A stretch of 64,000 nt of DNA from Massilia niastensis DSM 21313 (GTDB lineage: Bacteria; Pseudomonadota; Gammaproteobacteria; Burkholderiales; Burkholderiaceae_D). Shown in pieces: positions 1 to 8,226 of the stretch; the stretch's first letter is position 1; each line of letters opens with the position of its first letter. The translations under genes were made by a program, and so were the position numbers. The notes beneath the pieces are model-generated. The model did not search any database. It was not told where the DNA came from and was given only the letters and a program-made list of their open reading frames with translations. The stretch spans positions 1-64,000 of the forward strand of contig NZ_KB908092.1 of NCBI RefSeq assembly GCF_000382345.1, written 5' to 3'.

Positions 1-223
1 AACGAATGCCAAACAGGTAGCCGATGAACAGCATCTTGAACAGCGTCACAGGGTCCAGTGCTGGGCGACCATTATCGGCGCAGTACAAATGCGCGGTCTG
101 TTCCCGGATGAAATCGAACTTGATGTGGCGGTCGATCAGACGCAGCAAATGGTCTTGCGGTACCAGCTGTTCCAGCGTGACCATCTCCAGCTCGTGCTGG
201 AAGGGAGAAGGTGTCTTGAGCAT
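1..223 (-). CDS. IS1182-family transposase, N-terminal part (cut by window edge)
   Basis: Reading the minus strand from an ATG at 221-223 gives an open frame of 74 codons that runs off the left edge of the window. It begins MLKTPSPFQHELEMVTLEQL and contains HLYCADNGRPALDPVTLFKM, which I recognise as the N-terminal DUF772-type region of IS1182/IS5-like transposases. Such enzymes cut and join the ends of their own insertion sequence through a DDE catalytic domain, which would lie outside the window. The frame seen here is intact, with no stop or frameshift, so the element may be complete. Family assignment is from memory of related proteins; I am confident it is a transposase and fairly confident of IS1182. 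Confidence 0.85.
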   Translation of the reverse strand, partial: MLKTPSPFQHELEMVTLEQLVPQDHLLRLIDRHIKFDFIREQTAHLYCADNGRPALDPVTLFKMLFIGYLFGIR

Positions 224-236
224 GATGACATTAAAT

Positions 237-267
237 CAAAAGCCCCCGCCGTTGGCGAGGGCTTTTG
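237..267. terminator. Subterminal stem-loop of the insertion sequence
   Basis: A 14-bp inverted repeat with one mismatch and a 3-base loop: CAAAAGCCCCCGCC, GTT, GGCGAGGGCTTTTG. It lies just upstream of the transposase start and has T-rich arms on both strands. It would suit a block to transcription entering the transposase from outside, a common device in insertion sequences. That role is inference. Confidence 0.55.
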
Positions 268-285
268 ACTTTGTCAGCAGTCTGA

Positions 286-302
286 GGCGGCCGGTGGCCG
301 CC
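286..302. terminator. Stem-loop downstream of mrcA
   Basis: Perfect 7-bp stem GGCGGCC, loop GGT, GGCCGCC, placed 22 bases beyond the mrcA stop. On the plus strand it is followed by a T-rich tract; on the minus strand, the direction of mrcA, no clear T-run follows. It may end mrcA transcription weakly or shield mrcA from transcription coming out of the insertion sequence. Confidence 0.4.
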
Positions 303-324
303 TTCTCTTTTCCGCGATCGGGCC

Positions 325-2691
325 TCAGAACAACTCGTTCCTCACCGCGTCGCGCGCCTTCTGCTCGGCCGGCGCCGGCGGCGGGCCGACATCCAGGGTC
401 TGCACGCCGGTGCCCGGCGGGTTCTCGGCGTAGTAGTACTCGCTGCCGTACTGCACCAGTCCGGGCGGCACCACGGGTTCCGCCACCGGCTCGTTCTTCA
501 GCGCCTTGGCCATGTAGCCGATCCAGATCGGCAGCGCCAGGCCGCCGCCGGTCTCGCGGTTGCCCAGGTTCTTCGGCTGGTCGTAGCCGATCCAGGCGAT
601 GCCCACCAGCTTGGGCTGGTAGCCCGCGAACCAGGCGTCGATCGAGTCGTTGGTGGTGCCGGTCTTGCCCGCCAGGTCGGGGCGCTTGAGCGACAGCGCC
701 TTGGTCGCGGTGCCGAAGCGCACCACATCCTTGAGCATGCTGTCGACCAGGTAGGCATTACGCGAGTCGATCACGCGGTTGGCTTCGACGCCGGCGCGTT
801 CCGGACGCGCTTCCGACAGCACCTTGCCGCCGCTGTCGGTGACCTTCGAGATCAGGTAGGGGCTGATGCGGTAGCCGCCGTTGGCGAACACCGCGTAGGC
901 GCCCGCCATCTGCAGCGGGGTGGTGGCGCCGGCGCCCAGCGCCAGGGTCAGGTAGGCCGGGTTGCGGTCCGGATCGAAGCCGAAGCGGGTCGCGAATTCC
1001 TGGCCGTAGCGTGCGCCGATCTTGTTCAGGATCCGGATCGAGACCATGTTCTTCGACTGCGTCAGGCCGCGCCGCATCGTCATCGGACCTTCGTAGCGGT
1101 TGTCGTAGTTCTTCGGTTCCCACGCCTGGCCGCCGGTCTGGCCGGCGTCGAAGGAGATCGGGGCGTCGTTGACGATGGTGGCCGGCGACAGCCCGCGCTC
1201 CAGCGACGCCGAATAGATGAACGGCTTGAACGAGGAACCCGGCTGGCGCCAGGCCTGGGTCACGTGGTTGAACTTGTTGCGGTTGAAGTCGAAGCCGCCG
1301 ACCAGCGCGCGGATCGCGCCGTCCTCGGTGCTGGCCGCGACGAAGGCCGATTCGACTTCCGGCATCTGGGTGATCAGCCACTTCGATTCGTCGTCCTGCA
1401 TCACGCGGATCACGGCGCCGCGGCGCAGGCGCCGGTTCGGGGCCGCCTTCTCGGCCAGCCAGGCCTTGGCGAAGGACAGGCTGGCGCCGGTCATCTTGAT
1501 GGTCTCGCCCGAGGCGATGGTCGCCGTCACCTGGCTCGGGGACGCCTGCAGCACGATGGCGGCCACGATGTTGTCGCTGTCCGGATGCTCGGCCAGCTCG
1601 GCCTCGATCGCTTCATCGGCCTCGGTCTTGTCGCCCGGGATCTCGATATAGCCTTCCGGGCCGCGGTACGGATGGCGGCGTTCGTAGTCCATCACGCCGC
1701 GGCGCACCGCCAGGTAGGCGGCGTCCTGGTCGGCCTTGGTGATGGTGGTGAACACGTTCAGGCCGCGCGTGTAGGTGTCTTCCTTGAACTGTTCGTACAC
1801 CAGCTGGCGCGCCATCTCGGCCACGTACTCGGCATGCACGCCGAAGGCGGTGCTGTCGGACTTGATCTTGAGCGGCTCTTCCTTCGCTTCCTGGAACTGG
1901 GCGTCGGTGATGTAGCCGAGCGAGTGCATGCGCTGCAGGATGTACTGCTGGCGCGTCCTGGCGCGGGTCGGGTTGACCACCGGGTTGTAGGCCGACGGCG
2001 CCTTCGGCAGGCCGGCCAGCATGGCCGCTTCGGCCACCGAGATGTCGCGCAGGTCCTTGCCGAAGTAGATCTGGGCCGCCGACTGGAAGCCGAAGGCGCG
2101 CTGGCCGAGGTAGATCTGGTTCATGTACAGCTCCAGGATCTGGTCCTTGCTCAGGTTCTTCTCGATCTTCCAGGCCAGCAGGGCCTCGTAGGCCTTGCGC
2201 TTGAAGGTCTGTTCCGAGGACAGGAAGAAGTTGCGCGCCACCTGCTGGGTGATGGTGGACGCGCCCTGGCGCGCGCCGCTGCCGGCGGCGTTGTGCACGA
2301 CCGCGCGCAGGATGCCCCAGTAGTCGATGCCGCTGTGCTGGTAGAAGCGGTCGTCCTCGATCGACAGCACCGCTTTCTTCATCACGTCGGGAATGTCCTT
2401 GAAATGGACCAGGGTGCGGCGCTCCTCGCCGAATTCGCCGATCAGGACGTTATCGGCCGTGAAGATCCGCAGCGGCATCTTCGGGCGGTAGTCGGTGATC
2501 GTGTCGAGCGCGGGCAGGTTGGGGTAGGCCATCGCCAGTGCGAACACGACGACCAGCACACCGATGGCCCCGAGGCCAAGGATGCCGCCGATGGCCATCA
2601 GGATCAGGCGCTTCGGACTGAATTTCGAGGAAGAGGGAGATGCGGCTTGTTTCTCTTTCATGCTGGCTTTCGCTTTATTGATCCGCCTCAT
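325..2691 (-). CDS. mrcA: Penicillin-binding protein 1A (bifunctional transglycosylase/transpeptidase)
   Basis: Class A PBP that polymerises and cross-links peptidoglycan at the outer face of the inner membrane. A single N-terminal membrane anchor lies at about residues 28-56. The glycosyltransferase domain follows, with the catalytic Glu112 in SIEDDRFYQHSGIDYWG and the GASTITQQVARN motif. An OB-like insertion of about 100 residues comes next, then the transpeptidase domain with SSFK near residue 485, SKN, and KTGTTN near residue 675. At 788 residues it is normal length for PBP1A. The start used is the first Met; Met11 (MKEKQAAS) is an equally good start and neither has a strong ribosome site. 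It is divergent from pilM, the usual betaproteobacterial arrangement. Confidence 0.95.
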   Translation of the reverse strand: MRRINKAKASMKEKQAASPSSSKFSPKRLILMAIGGILGLGAIGVLVVVFALAMAYPNLPALDTITDYRPKMPLRIFTADNVLIGEFGEERRTLVHFKDIPDVMKKAVLSIEDDRFYQHSGIDYWGILRAVVHNAAGSGARQGASTITQQVARNFFLSSEQTFKRKAYEALLAWKIEKNLSKDQILELYMNQIYLGQRAFGFQSAAQIYFGKDLRDISVAEAAMLAGLPKAPSAYNPVVNPTRARTRQQYILQRMHSLGYITDAQFQEAKEEPLKIKSDSTAFGVHAEYVAEMARQLVYEQFKEDTYTRGLNVFTTITKADQDAAYLAVRRGVMDYERRHPYRGPEGYIEIPGDKTEADEAIEAELAEHPDSDNIVAAIVLQASPSQVTATIASGETIKMTGASLSFAKAWLAEKAAPNRRLRRGAVIRVMQDDESKWLITQMPEVESAFVAASTEDGAIRALVGGFDFNRNKFNHVTQAWRQPGSSFKPFIYSASLERGLSPATIVNDAPISFDAGQTGGQAWEPKNYDNRYEGPMTMRRGLTQSKNMVSIRILNKIGARYGQEFATRFGFDPDRNPAYLTLALGAGATTPLQMAGAYAVFANGGYRISPYLISKVTDSGGKVLSEARPERAGVEANRVIDSRNAYLVDSMLKDVVRFGTATKALSLKRPDLAGKTGTTNDSIDAWFAGYQPKLVGIAWIGYDQPKNLGNRETGGGLALPIWIGYMAKALKNEPVAEPVVPPGLVQYGSEYYYAENPPGTGVQTLDVGPPPAPAEQKARDAVRNELF

Positions 2692-3003
2692 TATAAGGCA
2701 GCACCTTCACCCCTGATACTGGCTTGGCGGCAATCAAACGCCGTGTTAAGGCGGGTTTGTTGACGAGCTTGCACGAGGTGTGAACGGGGTGGCAACGTCA
2801 TAGGGAAGAGTGTGGCGCATTCGCGCCGGAATGGTATGTTCCTATGCAGAAATATCTTGTCCCTGATCATCCTTATTGCTACGATTCAACAGTGCCTTAT
2901 ATATGTGCACTAAATACCGGTTTTATAAGAGAAAACATCCCGGCGCGGGCCTTCGAAGACAGGTTCCTGCAGGGCAGGAAAAAGGCAGCGGAGGAATGCG
3001 TTC
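2692..3003. other. Divergent intergenic region between mrcA and pilM
   Basis: 312 bases without a convincing gene. Short frames here have no ribosome site and no coding character. The pilM side (about 2860-2940) is clearly AT-richer than the surroundings and holds the promoter candidate listed separately. A good ribosome site, GGAGGA near 2990, serves the GTG start of pilM. I see no RNA gene or operator. Confidence 0.6.
2876..2903 (+). promoter_or_regulatory. Possible sigma-70 promoter for the pilMNOPQ operon
   Basis: TTGCTA, 16 bases, TATATA, in the AT-rich part of the region, about 100 bases ahead of the pilM start. Match to consensus is moderate; an alternative -10 TATAAG lies at 2924-2929. 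Confidence 0.35.
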
Positions 3004-4068
3004 GTGATCAATCTAGCTTCCTTGTTCGGGAAGGCGAGTCCGCCGCTGGCGGGACTCGACATCAGCACGTCCGGCGTTCGCCTGGTCGAGCTGGCCGATG
3101 CCGGCAAGGGTGAACTGCGCCTGGAGCGCTACGCCGCCGAACCGCTGCCCCGTGGCGCGGTCGTCGACGGCAACATCGAAAACATCGACCAGGTCTCCGA
3201 CGCCGTCCGGCGCGTCTGGAAAAAGAGCGGCACCCGCGCCCGCCTGGTAGCGCTCGGCATGCCGCCCGCGGCGGTCATCACCAAGAAGATCATCCTGCCA
3301 GCCGGCCTGTCGGAAGACCAGCTCGAAGTCCAGGTGGAATCCGAAGCCAGTCAGTATATTCCTTTCGCGCTCGACGAGGTCAGCCTCGATTTCGACGTGA
3401 TCGGCGCCGCCCCGAACTCCAGCGAAGACATGGAAGTCATGCTGGCCGCCGCGCGCCGCGAAAAGGTCGAGGACCGGGTCGCGATCGCCGAAGCGGCCGG
3501 CCTGACCGCGACCGTGATGGACATCGAATCGTATGCCGCGCGCAGCGCGCTGGAACGCGCGGCAAGCGCGAAGCCGGGTCAGATCACGGCCCTGTTCCAG
3601 CTCGGCGCCCAGGCCACCCACATGTCGGTCCTGATCGACGGAGACAGCGTCTACGAGCGCGAGCAGCCGTTCGGCGGCACCCAGCTGACCCAGGACATCG
3701 TGCGCGCCTACGGCCTGTCGTTCGAGGAAGCCGAGGCGCGCAAGAAGTCGGGCGACCTGCCCGAGAACTACCGCGCCGACCTGCTCACGCCCTTCCTCGA
3801 GAACGCGGCGCTGGAAGTGACGCGCGCGATCCAGTTCTTCTACACCTCCACCCCGTACACCCGCATCGACCAGCTGTACCTGGCCGGCGGCTGCGCGCTG
3901 GTGCCGGGCCTGGTCGACATCATCGCCGGCCGCACCCGCATCCCGACCGCGCAGGTCACGCCCTTCCAGGGCATGCAGCTGGGCGCCGGCGTGCGCGAAC
4001 AGCAGCTGCGCCAGGAAGGCGCGGCCTACCTGGTCGCCTGCGGCCTGGCCATGCGGAGGTTCGGCTGA
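3004..4068 (+). CDS. pilM: Type IV pilus inner-membrane platform protein PilM
   Basis: Cytoplasmic actin-like (FtsA-fold) ATP-binding protein that binds the PilN N-terminus and couples the pilus motor to the PilN-PilO-PilP complex. The ATP-binding signature GLDISTSGVRLVEL lies near residue 17 and LAGGCALVPGLVDI near the C-terminus. At 354 residues it matches the family. The start is GTG at 3004, preceded at a good distance by GGAGGA. First gene of pilMNOPQ: its TGA overlaps the ATG of pilN by one base, implying translational coupling. Confidence 0.96.
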   Translation: MINLASLFGKASPPLAGLDISTSGVRLVELADAGKGELRLERYAAEPLPRGAVVDGNIENIDQVSDAVRRVWKKSGTRARLVALGMPPAAVITKKIILPAGLSEDQLEVQVESEASQYIPFALDEVSLDFDVIGAAPNSSEDMEVMLAAARREKVEDRVAIAEAAGLTATVMDIESYAARSALERAASAKPGQITALFQLGAQATHMSVLIDGDSVYEREQPFGGTQLTQDIVRAYGLSFEEAEARKKSGDLPENYRADLLTPFLENAALEVTRAIQFFYTSTPYTRIDQLYLAGGCALVPGLVDIIAGRTRIPTAQVTPFQGMQLGAGVREQQLRQEGAAYLVACGLAMRRFG

Positions 4069-4703
4069 TGATCCGCATTAACCTGTTGCCTCACCGCGAG
4101 GCCAAGCGCAAGCAGAAGCAGGCCGCGTTCTTCGCCCTGCTGGCGCTGGGCGCGCTGGCCGGCGCCGCCGTCGTGCTGATGGTGGGCGGCTACAACGCGC
4201 GCCAGATCTCGGTCCAGAACCAGCGCAACCTGGTCCTGAAGCAGGCGAGCGCCGAGCTCGACAAGAAGATCGGCGAGATCAAGACCTTGAAAGAGGAAAT
4301 CGAAGCCCTGAAGGCGCGCCAGCAGGCGGTCGAGGACCTGCAGGGCGACCGCAACCAGCCGGTCTACCTGCTCGACGAGCTGGTGCGCCAGACGCCGGAA
4401 GGGGTGCACCTGAAGTCGTTCAGGCAGGACGGCCAGAAGGTGGTCCTGACCGGCTACGCCCAGTCGCAGGAACGGGTTGCGGAGCTGCTGCGCAACCTGT
4501 CCGGCGCCTCGCCCTGGCTCGAGCGCCCCGACCTGACCGAGGTGCGCGCCGCCACCCTGGACAAGAGCAAGACCGGCCGCAAGGTGGTCGAATTCACGCT
4601 CGGCGTGGCGATCAAGCGCCCGCGCGAGAGCGACGCGGACAACAAGGAAGGCGAAGCCAGGCCGGGCGCCGCGCGCAAGCTGGCCGCGGCCAGGCCGGAG
4701 TGA
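4068..4703 (+). CDS. pilN: Type IV pilus alignment protein PilN
   Basis: Bitopic inner-membrane protein linking PilM to PilO. The conserved cytoplasmic N-terminus IRINLLPHRE (PilM-binding motif) is at residues 2-11. One membrane helix is at about 20-44, a coiled coil at about 50-90, and a ferredoxin-like periplasmic domain follows. The last 40 residues are charged and Lys/Arg/Glu-rich, slightly longer than in some homologues. The start overlaps the pilM stop. Confidence 0.95.
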   Translation: MIRINLLPHREAKRKQKQAAFFALLALGALAGAAVVLMVGGYNARQISVQNQRNLVLKQASAELDKKIGEIKTLKEEIEALKARQQAVEDLQGDRNQPVYLLDELVRQTPEGVHLKSFRQDGQKVVLTGYAQSQERVAELLRNLSGASPWLERPDLTEVRAATLDKSKTGRKVVEFTLGVAIKRPRESDADNKEGEARPGAARKLAAARPE

Positions 4704-4706
4704 TGC

Positions 4707-5405
4707 ATGAGCATGAACATCGACCTTAAACAACTCGGCGCCGACCTGGCCGCCCAGTTCCAGGACCTGCAGGGACGCCAGCCGGGTCAGTGGCCGCTGG
4801 CCCCGCGCCTGCTGTGCGCGGCGGGCGTGATGGCGGCCGCCGTCGGCCTCGGCTACTTCTTCTACTGGGACGGCCAGTTCGAAGAGCAGGAGCGCGGCGC
4901 GCGCGAAGAGCAGAAGCTGCGCGACGAATACAGGAACAAGATGGCGCAGGCGATCAACCTGGAGGCGCTGCAGGAGCAGAAGGCCCAGGTCGACCAGTAC
5001 GTGGTGCGCCTCGAGAAGCAGCTGCCGAGCAAGTCGGAAATGGCGGCCCTGCTGTCGGACATCAACCAGGCCGGCGTCGGCCGCGGCCTGCAGTTCGAGC
5101 TGTTCAAGCCGGGCCAGGAAATGGTGCGCGACTACTACGCCGAGCTGCCGATCGAGATCAAGGTCAGCGGCCGCTACCACGACATCGGCACCTTCGCCGC
5201 CGACATGGCCAACCTGCCGCGTATCGTCACCCTGAACAACATGTCGCTCACCACCGGCAAGGATGGCGGCCTGTCGCTGGACGCCGTCGCCAAGACCTTC
5301 CGCTACCTCGACCAGGACGAACTGAGCGCCCAGCGCAAGGCGCGCGCGGACGCCAAGGGCAAGGGCAAGGGCAAGGGCAAGAAAGCCAAGAAAGGTGCGA
5401 AATGA
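4707..5405 (+). CDS. pilO: Type IV pilus assembly protein PilO
   Basis: Inner-membrane partner of PilN. One membrane helix is at about residues 32-52 (ending GLGYFFYW), then a coiled coil rich in Glu, Gln and Lys, then a periplasmic ferredoxin-like domain to about residue 208. The last 24 residues are a basic tail made of a Lys-Gly repeat encoded by a perfect hexanucleotide repeat, which I do not know from other PilO proteins. The ATG at 4707 lies three bases after the pilN stop; Met3 at 4713 is an alternative start. The stop overlaps the start of pilP. Confidence 0.94.
   Translation: MSMNIDLKQLGADLAAQFQDLQGRQPGQWPLAPRLLCAAGVMAAAVGLGYFFYWDGQFEEQERGAREEQKLRDEYRNKMAQAINLEALQEQKAQVDQYVVRLEKQLPSKSEMAALLSDINQAGVGRGLQFELFKPGQEMVRDYYAELPIEIKVSGRYHDIGTFAADMANLPRIVTLNNMSLTTGKDGGLSLDAVAKTFRYLDQDELSAQRKARADAKGKGKGKGKKAKKGAK
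5355..5378 (+). repeat. Hexanucleotide microsatellite in the pilO 3' end
   Basis: Four perfect tandem copies of AAGGGC encode Lys-Gly-Lys-Gly near the PilO C-terminus. Being a multiple of three, copy-number change would lengthen or shorten the tail without shifting the frame. Confidence 0.8.
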
Positions 5406-5944
5406 TGCAGCTGCGAAATATTGCGGCGCTGCTCGCGACCGTCGTCCTGGCCGGCTGCGGCGAGGGCAGCGTCGCCGAAGTCCGCACTTGGATGAAGCAG
5501 GTCGAGAAGGAGACCGTCCCGGCCGTCAAGCCGCTGCCGGAACCGAAGCAGTTCGTGCCTTACGCCTACGACCCGCGCGAAGCCGTCGAACCGTTCAGCC
5601 CCGACAAGCTGCTGACGGCGATGGCGCGCGTGGCCGCGAGTTCGGGTAATCCGTACAAGCCGGACATGAACCGTCCAAAAGAACTTCTGGAAAATTATCC
5701 ACTTGATACGATGCGCATGGTCGGTACACTCCAGAAGAGCGGCGTCAGCTACGCGCTGGTGCAGATCGAGCGCTCGGTGTTCCAGGTCAGGGCCGGCCAG
5801 CGGATCGGCCAGAACTATGGGCTCGTGACCCGCGTCTCGGACGGCGCGATCGACATCAGGGAAGTGATGCAGGACGCCGCCGGCGATTGGGTCGAACGCA
5901 TGGCCAAGCTGGAGTTGCAGGAAACCAAGGAGACCGGGAAATGA
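5402..5944 (+). CDS. pilP: Type IV pilus lipoprotein PilP
   Basis: Inner-membrane lipoprotein that bridges the PilN/PilO complex and the PilQ secretin. The lipoprotein signal ends in the lipobox VLAGC with Cys19, followed by a long linker and a compact beta domain containing GVSYALVQIERSVFQVRAGQRIG-like sequence from about residue 112. At 180 residues it is normal. The start is taken at 5402 because it overlaps the pilO TGA (ATGA) and gives the signal peptide directly; a second ATG follows at once. Confidence 0.94.
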   Translation: MMQLRNIAALLATVVLAGCGEGSVAEVRTWMKQVEKETVPAVKPLPEPKQFVPYAYDPREAVEPFSPDKLLTAMARVAASSGNPYKPDMNRPKELLENYPLDTMRMVGTLQKSGVSYALVQIERSVFQVRAGQRIGQNYGLVTRVSDGAIDIREVMQDAAGDWVERMAKLELQETKETGK

Positions 5945-8133
5945 CCCCACATGCAATGATTCGCATCGTCGTGCCGGGCTGGCTGCCGCGCGCCGCCTGC
6001 GCGGTGCTGCTGGCGCTGGGCGCGGGCGGCGCCGCCGCCCAGGGCAACGCGATCGAGTCGATCACCGCCAACCAGCAGGGTTCGAACGTCGTCATCAACG
6101 TGGCCATGCGCGAAGCGCCGCCCAAGGCGCCGATCGGTTTCTCGATCACCAATCCGGCGCGCATCGCGCTCGACTTCGGCGCCACCAGCAATGCCACCGG
6201 CAAGAGCAACCAGGACATCAACCTGGGCGACGTGCGCGGCCTGAACGTGGTGCAGGCCGGCGAGCGCACCCGCCTGGTGCTGAACCTGCTGCGTCCCCTG
6301 AACTATGCGACCGCGATCGACGGCAAGTCCGTGATCGTGACCGTGGAAGGCTCGGGCGGCGTGGCCCAGGCCGTGAACAGCGCCGGCCTCCCGGCCGCCG
6401 CGCCAAGCCGGAATCCAGGCGCCCAAATGCCGTCCACTGGACGCCATTTGTTGCGCAACCTTGATTTCCGCCGCGGCAACAACGGCGAAGGCCGGGTCGT
6501 GGTCGACCTGCCGAACAACCAGGTGGCGGTCGACGTGCGCCAGGTCGGCAACCAGATCGTGGTCGATTTCATGCGCGCCGGCCTGCCGGAAACCATGCGC
6601 CGCCGCCTCGACGTGACAGATTTCGGCACCCCGGTGTCGCGCGTGACGACGACCGCCCAGGGCGACAACGTGCGCATGACGATCGACGCGAACGGCGCCT
6701 GGGAGCAGTCGGTGTACCAGAGCGACACCCAGCTGGTGGTCGACGTGCGCCCGGTCAAGGAAGACCCGAACCGGCTGGGGCAGGGCGCCCAGGGCTACCG
6801 CGGCGAGAAGCTGTCGTTCAACTTCCAGAACGTGGAAGTGCGCGCCGCGCTGCAGGCGATCGCCGACATCTCGGGCCTGAACATCATCACCAGCGATTCC
6901 GTGAGCGGCAACCTGACCCTGCGCCTGAAGGACGTGCCCTGGGACCAGGCGCTCGACGTGGTGCTGCAGGCCAAGGGCCTGGACATGCGCAAGAACGGCA
7001 ACGTGCTGTGGATCGCGCCCAAGGAAGAACTGCTGACCAAGGAAAAGCTCGAGCTGGAGCAGCGCGCCCAGATCGCCGAGCTGGAGCCGCTGCGCTCCGA
7101 GATCTTCCAGCTGAACTACCAGAAGGCCGAGTCCTTCCGCAACGTGTTCGGCCTGGACGGGGGCGGCGCGTCCGGCGCCGACAGCAAGAACCGCGTGCTG
7201 TCCAAGCGCGGCAGCGCGGTCATCGAACCGCGCACCAACCAGCTGTTCGTGACCGACATCGCCTCCAAGATCGAGGATATCCGCAGGCTGATCCAGAAGA
7301 CCGACATCGCCTCCAAGCAGGTGCTGATCGAAGCGCGCCTGGTCGAGGCCAACGACGGCTTCTCGCGCAACCTGGGCGCCAAGCTCGGCTTCGCCGACAT
7401 CCGTTTCCCGAATGGCCAGGCGCCCGGCTGGGATATCGGCGGCAACAACCGGGTCGCCGTCGGCGGCAACCTGCTCGGTGTCGGCCAGGTCAGCGGCCAG
7501 ACCCCGGACCAGGGCGACGCCTGGACCAACACCACGATGGTGAACCTGCCGGCCGCCGCGATCGGCGGCGTGGCGGCGCCCTCGCTGGCGTTCAGCCTGT
7601 TCTCCTCGGCCGCCAACCGCTTCCTGAACCTGGAGCTGTCGGCGCTGGAAGCGGACGGCAAGGGCAAGATCATCTCCAGCCCGCGCGTGGTCACCGAGGA
7701 CAAGCAGATCGCCGTCATCGAGCAGGGCATCGAGCTGCCCTACCAGGTGGCGACCAGCAGCGGCGCGACCTCGATCACCTTCAAGAAGGCCAACCTGCGC
7801 CTGGAAGTCACGCCGCAGATCACGCCGGACGGCAACGTGGTGCTGGAAGTGGACGTGAACAAGGACTCGAAAGGCGAGGAAACCCGCGCCGGCTTTGCGA
7901 TCAATACGCAACACGTGAAGACCAAGGTGATGGTCGAAAACGGCGGCACCGTGGTCCTGGGCGGTATTTACCAGCAGTCGGAGCGCAACAGCGAAAGCAA
8001 GGTGCCGCTGCTGGGCGACGTGCCGGTGCTGGGCTACCTGTTCAAGACCAGCGGCCGCGAGAGCGCCAAGACCGAACTGCTGGTGTTCATCACGCCGAAG
8101 ATCGTCGCCGAGCGCGTGGCCGGCGCCCGCTGA
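5941..8133 (+). CDS. pilQ: Type IV pilus outer-membrane secretin PilQ
   Basis: Forms the outer-membrane gated channel through which the pilus emerges. A Sec signal peptide (about residues 1-36, ending GGAAAQG) is followed by two AMIN peptidoglycan-binding domains (about 38-130 and 160-265), secretin N0/N1-like domains from about 290, and the C-terminal secretin domain with VPLLGDVPVLGYLFK near residue 690. Start 5941 is chosen because its ATG overlaps the pilP stop and begins an ordinary signal peptide; an upstream in-frame start would overlap pilP heavily. 730 residues, intact. Confidence 0.96.
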   Translation: MTPHAMIRIVVPGWLPRAACAVLLALGAGGAAAQGNAIESITANQQGSNVVINVAMREAPPKAPIGFSITNPARIALDFGATSNATGKSNQDINLGDVRGLNVVQAGERTRLVLNLLRPLNYATAIDGKSVIVTVEGSGGVAQAVNSAGLPAAAPSRNPGAQMPSTGRHLLRNLDFRRGNNGEGRVVVDLPNNQVAVDVRQVGNQIVVDFMRAGLPETMRRRLDVTDFGTPVSRVTTTAQGDNVRMTIDANGAWEQSVYQSDTQLVVDVRPVKEDPNRLGQGAQGYRGEKLSFNFQNVEVRAALQAIADISGLNIITSDSVSGNLTLRLKDVPWDQALDVVLQAKGLDMRKNGNVLWIAPKEELLTKEKLELEQRAQIAELEPLRSEIFQLNYQKAESFRNVFGLDGGGASGADSKNRVLSKRGSAVIEPRTNQLFVTDIASKIEDIRRLIQKTDIASKQVLIEARLVEANDGFSRNLGAKLGFADIRFPNGQAPGWDIGGNNRVAVGGNLLGVGQVSGQTPDQGDAWTNTTMVNLPAAAIGGVAAPSLAFSLFSSAANRFLNLELSALEADGKGKIISSPRVVTEDKQIAVIEQGIELPYQVATSSGATSITFKKANLRLEVTPQITPDGNVVLEVDVNKDSKGEETRAGFAINTQHVKTKVMVENGGTVVLGGIYQQSERNSESKVPLLGDVPVLGYLFKTSGRESAKTELLVFITPKIVAERVAGAR

Positions 8134-8165
8134 TACCACAAAGCAAGCCCCAAGCTGCGCCGGAA

Positions 8166-8196
8166 TTGACGAAAAGAGAGGCGGCCAGTCTATACT
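8166..8196 (+). promoter_or_regulatory. Possible sigma-70 promoter for the aroK-aroB fusion
   Basis: TTGACG, 19 bases, TATACT, in the 93-base gap after pilQ. The hexamers are good (five of six each) but the spacer is two bases longer than ideal. It would let aroK-aroB be expressed apart from the pilus operon. Confidence 0.45.
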
Positions 8197-8226
8197 GGTC
8201 GTCTTTTCATTTGAGCGGGTTTGGTA

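Larger units (their letters stand above)
1..285 (-). mobile_element. End of an IS1182-type insertion sequence
   Basis: This is the transposase 5' end plus about 60 bases of non-coding flank reaching toward the mrcA terminator hairpin. The flank carries a 14-bp stem-loop at 237-267 and then GACTTTGTCAGCAGTCTGA at about 267-285, which I take as the likely terminal inverted repeat. The other end and any target-site duplication are outside the window, so the outer boundary is an estimate. The element points away from mrcA and does not interrupt it. Confidence 0.6.

Noticed and set aside
2844-3113. Short frame in the mrcA-pilM gap running into pilM
   Set aside because: It overlaps the pilM start in another frame, has no ribosome site and no coding character.
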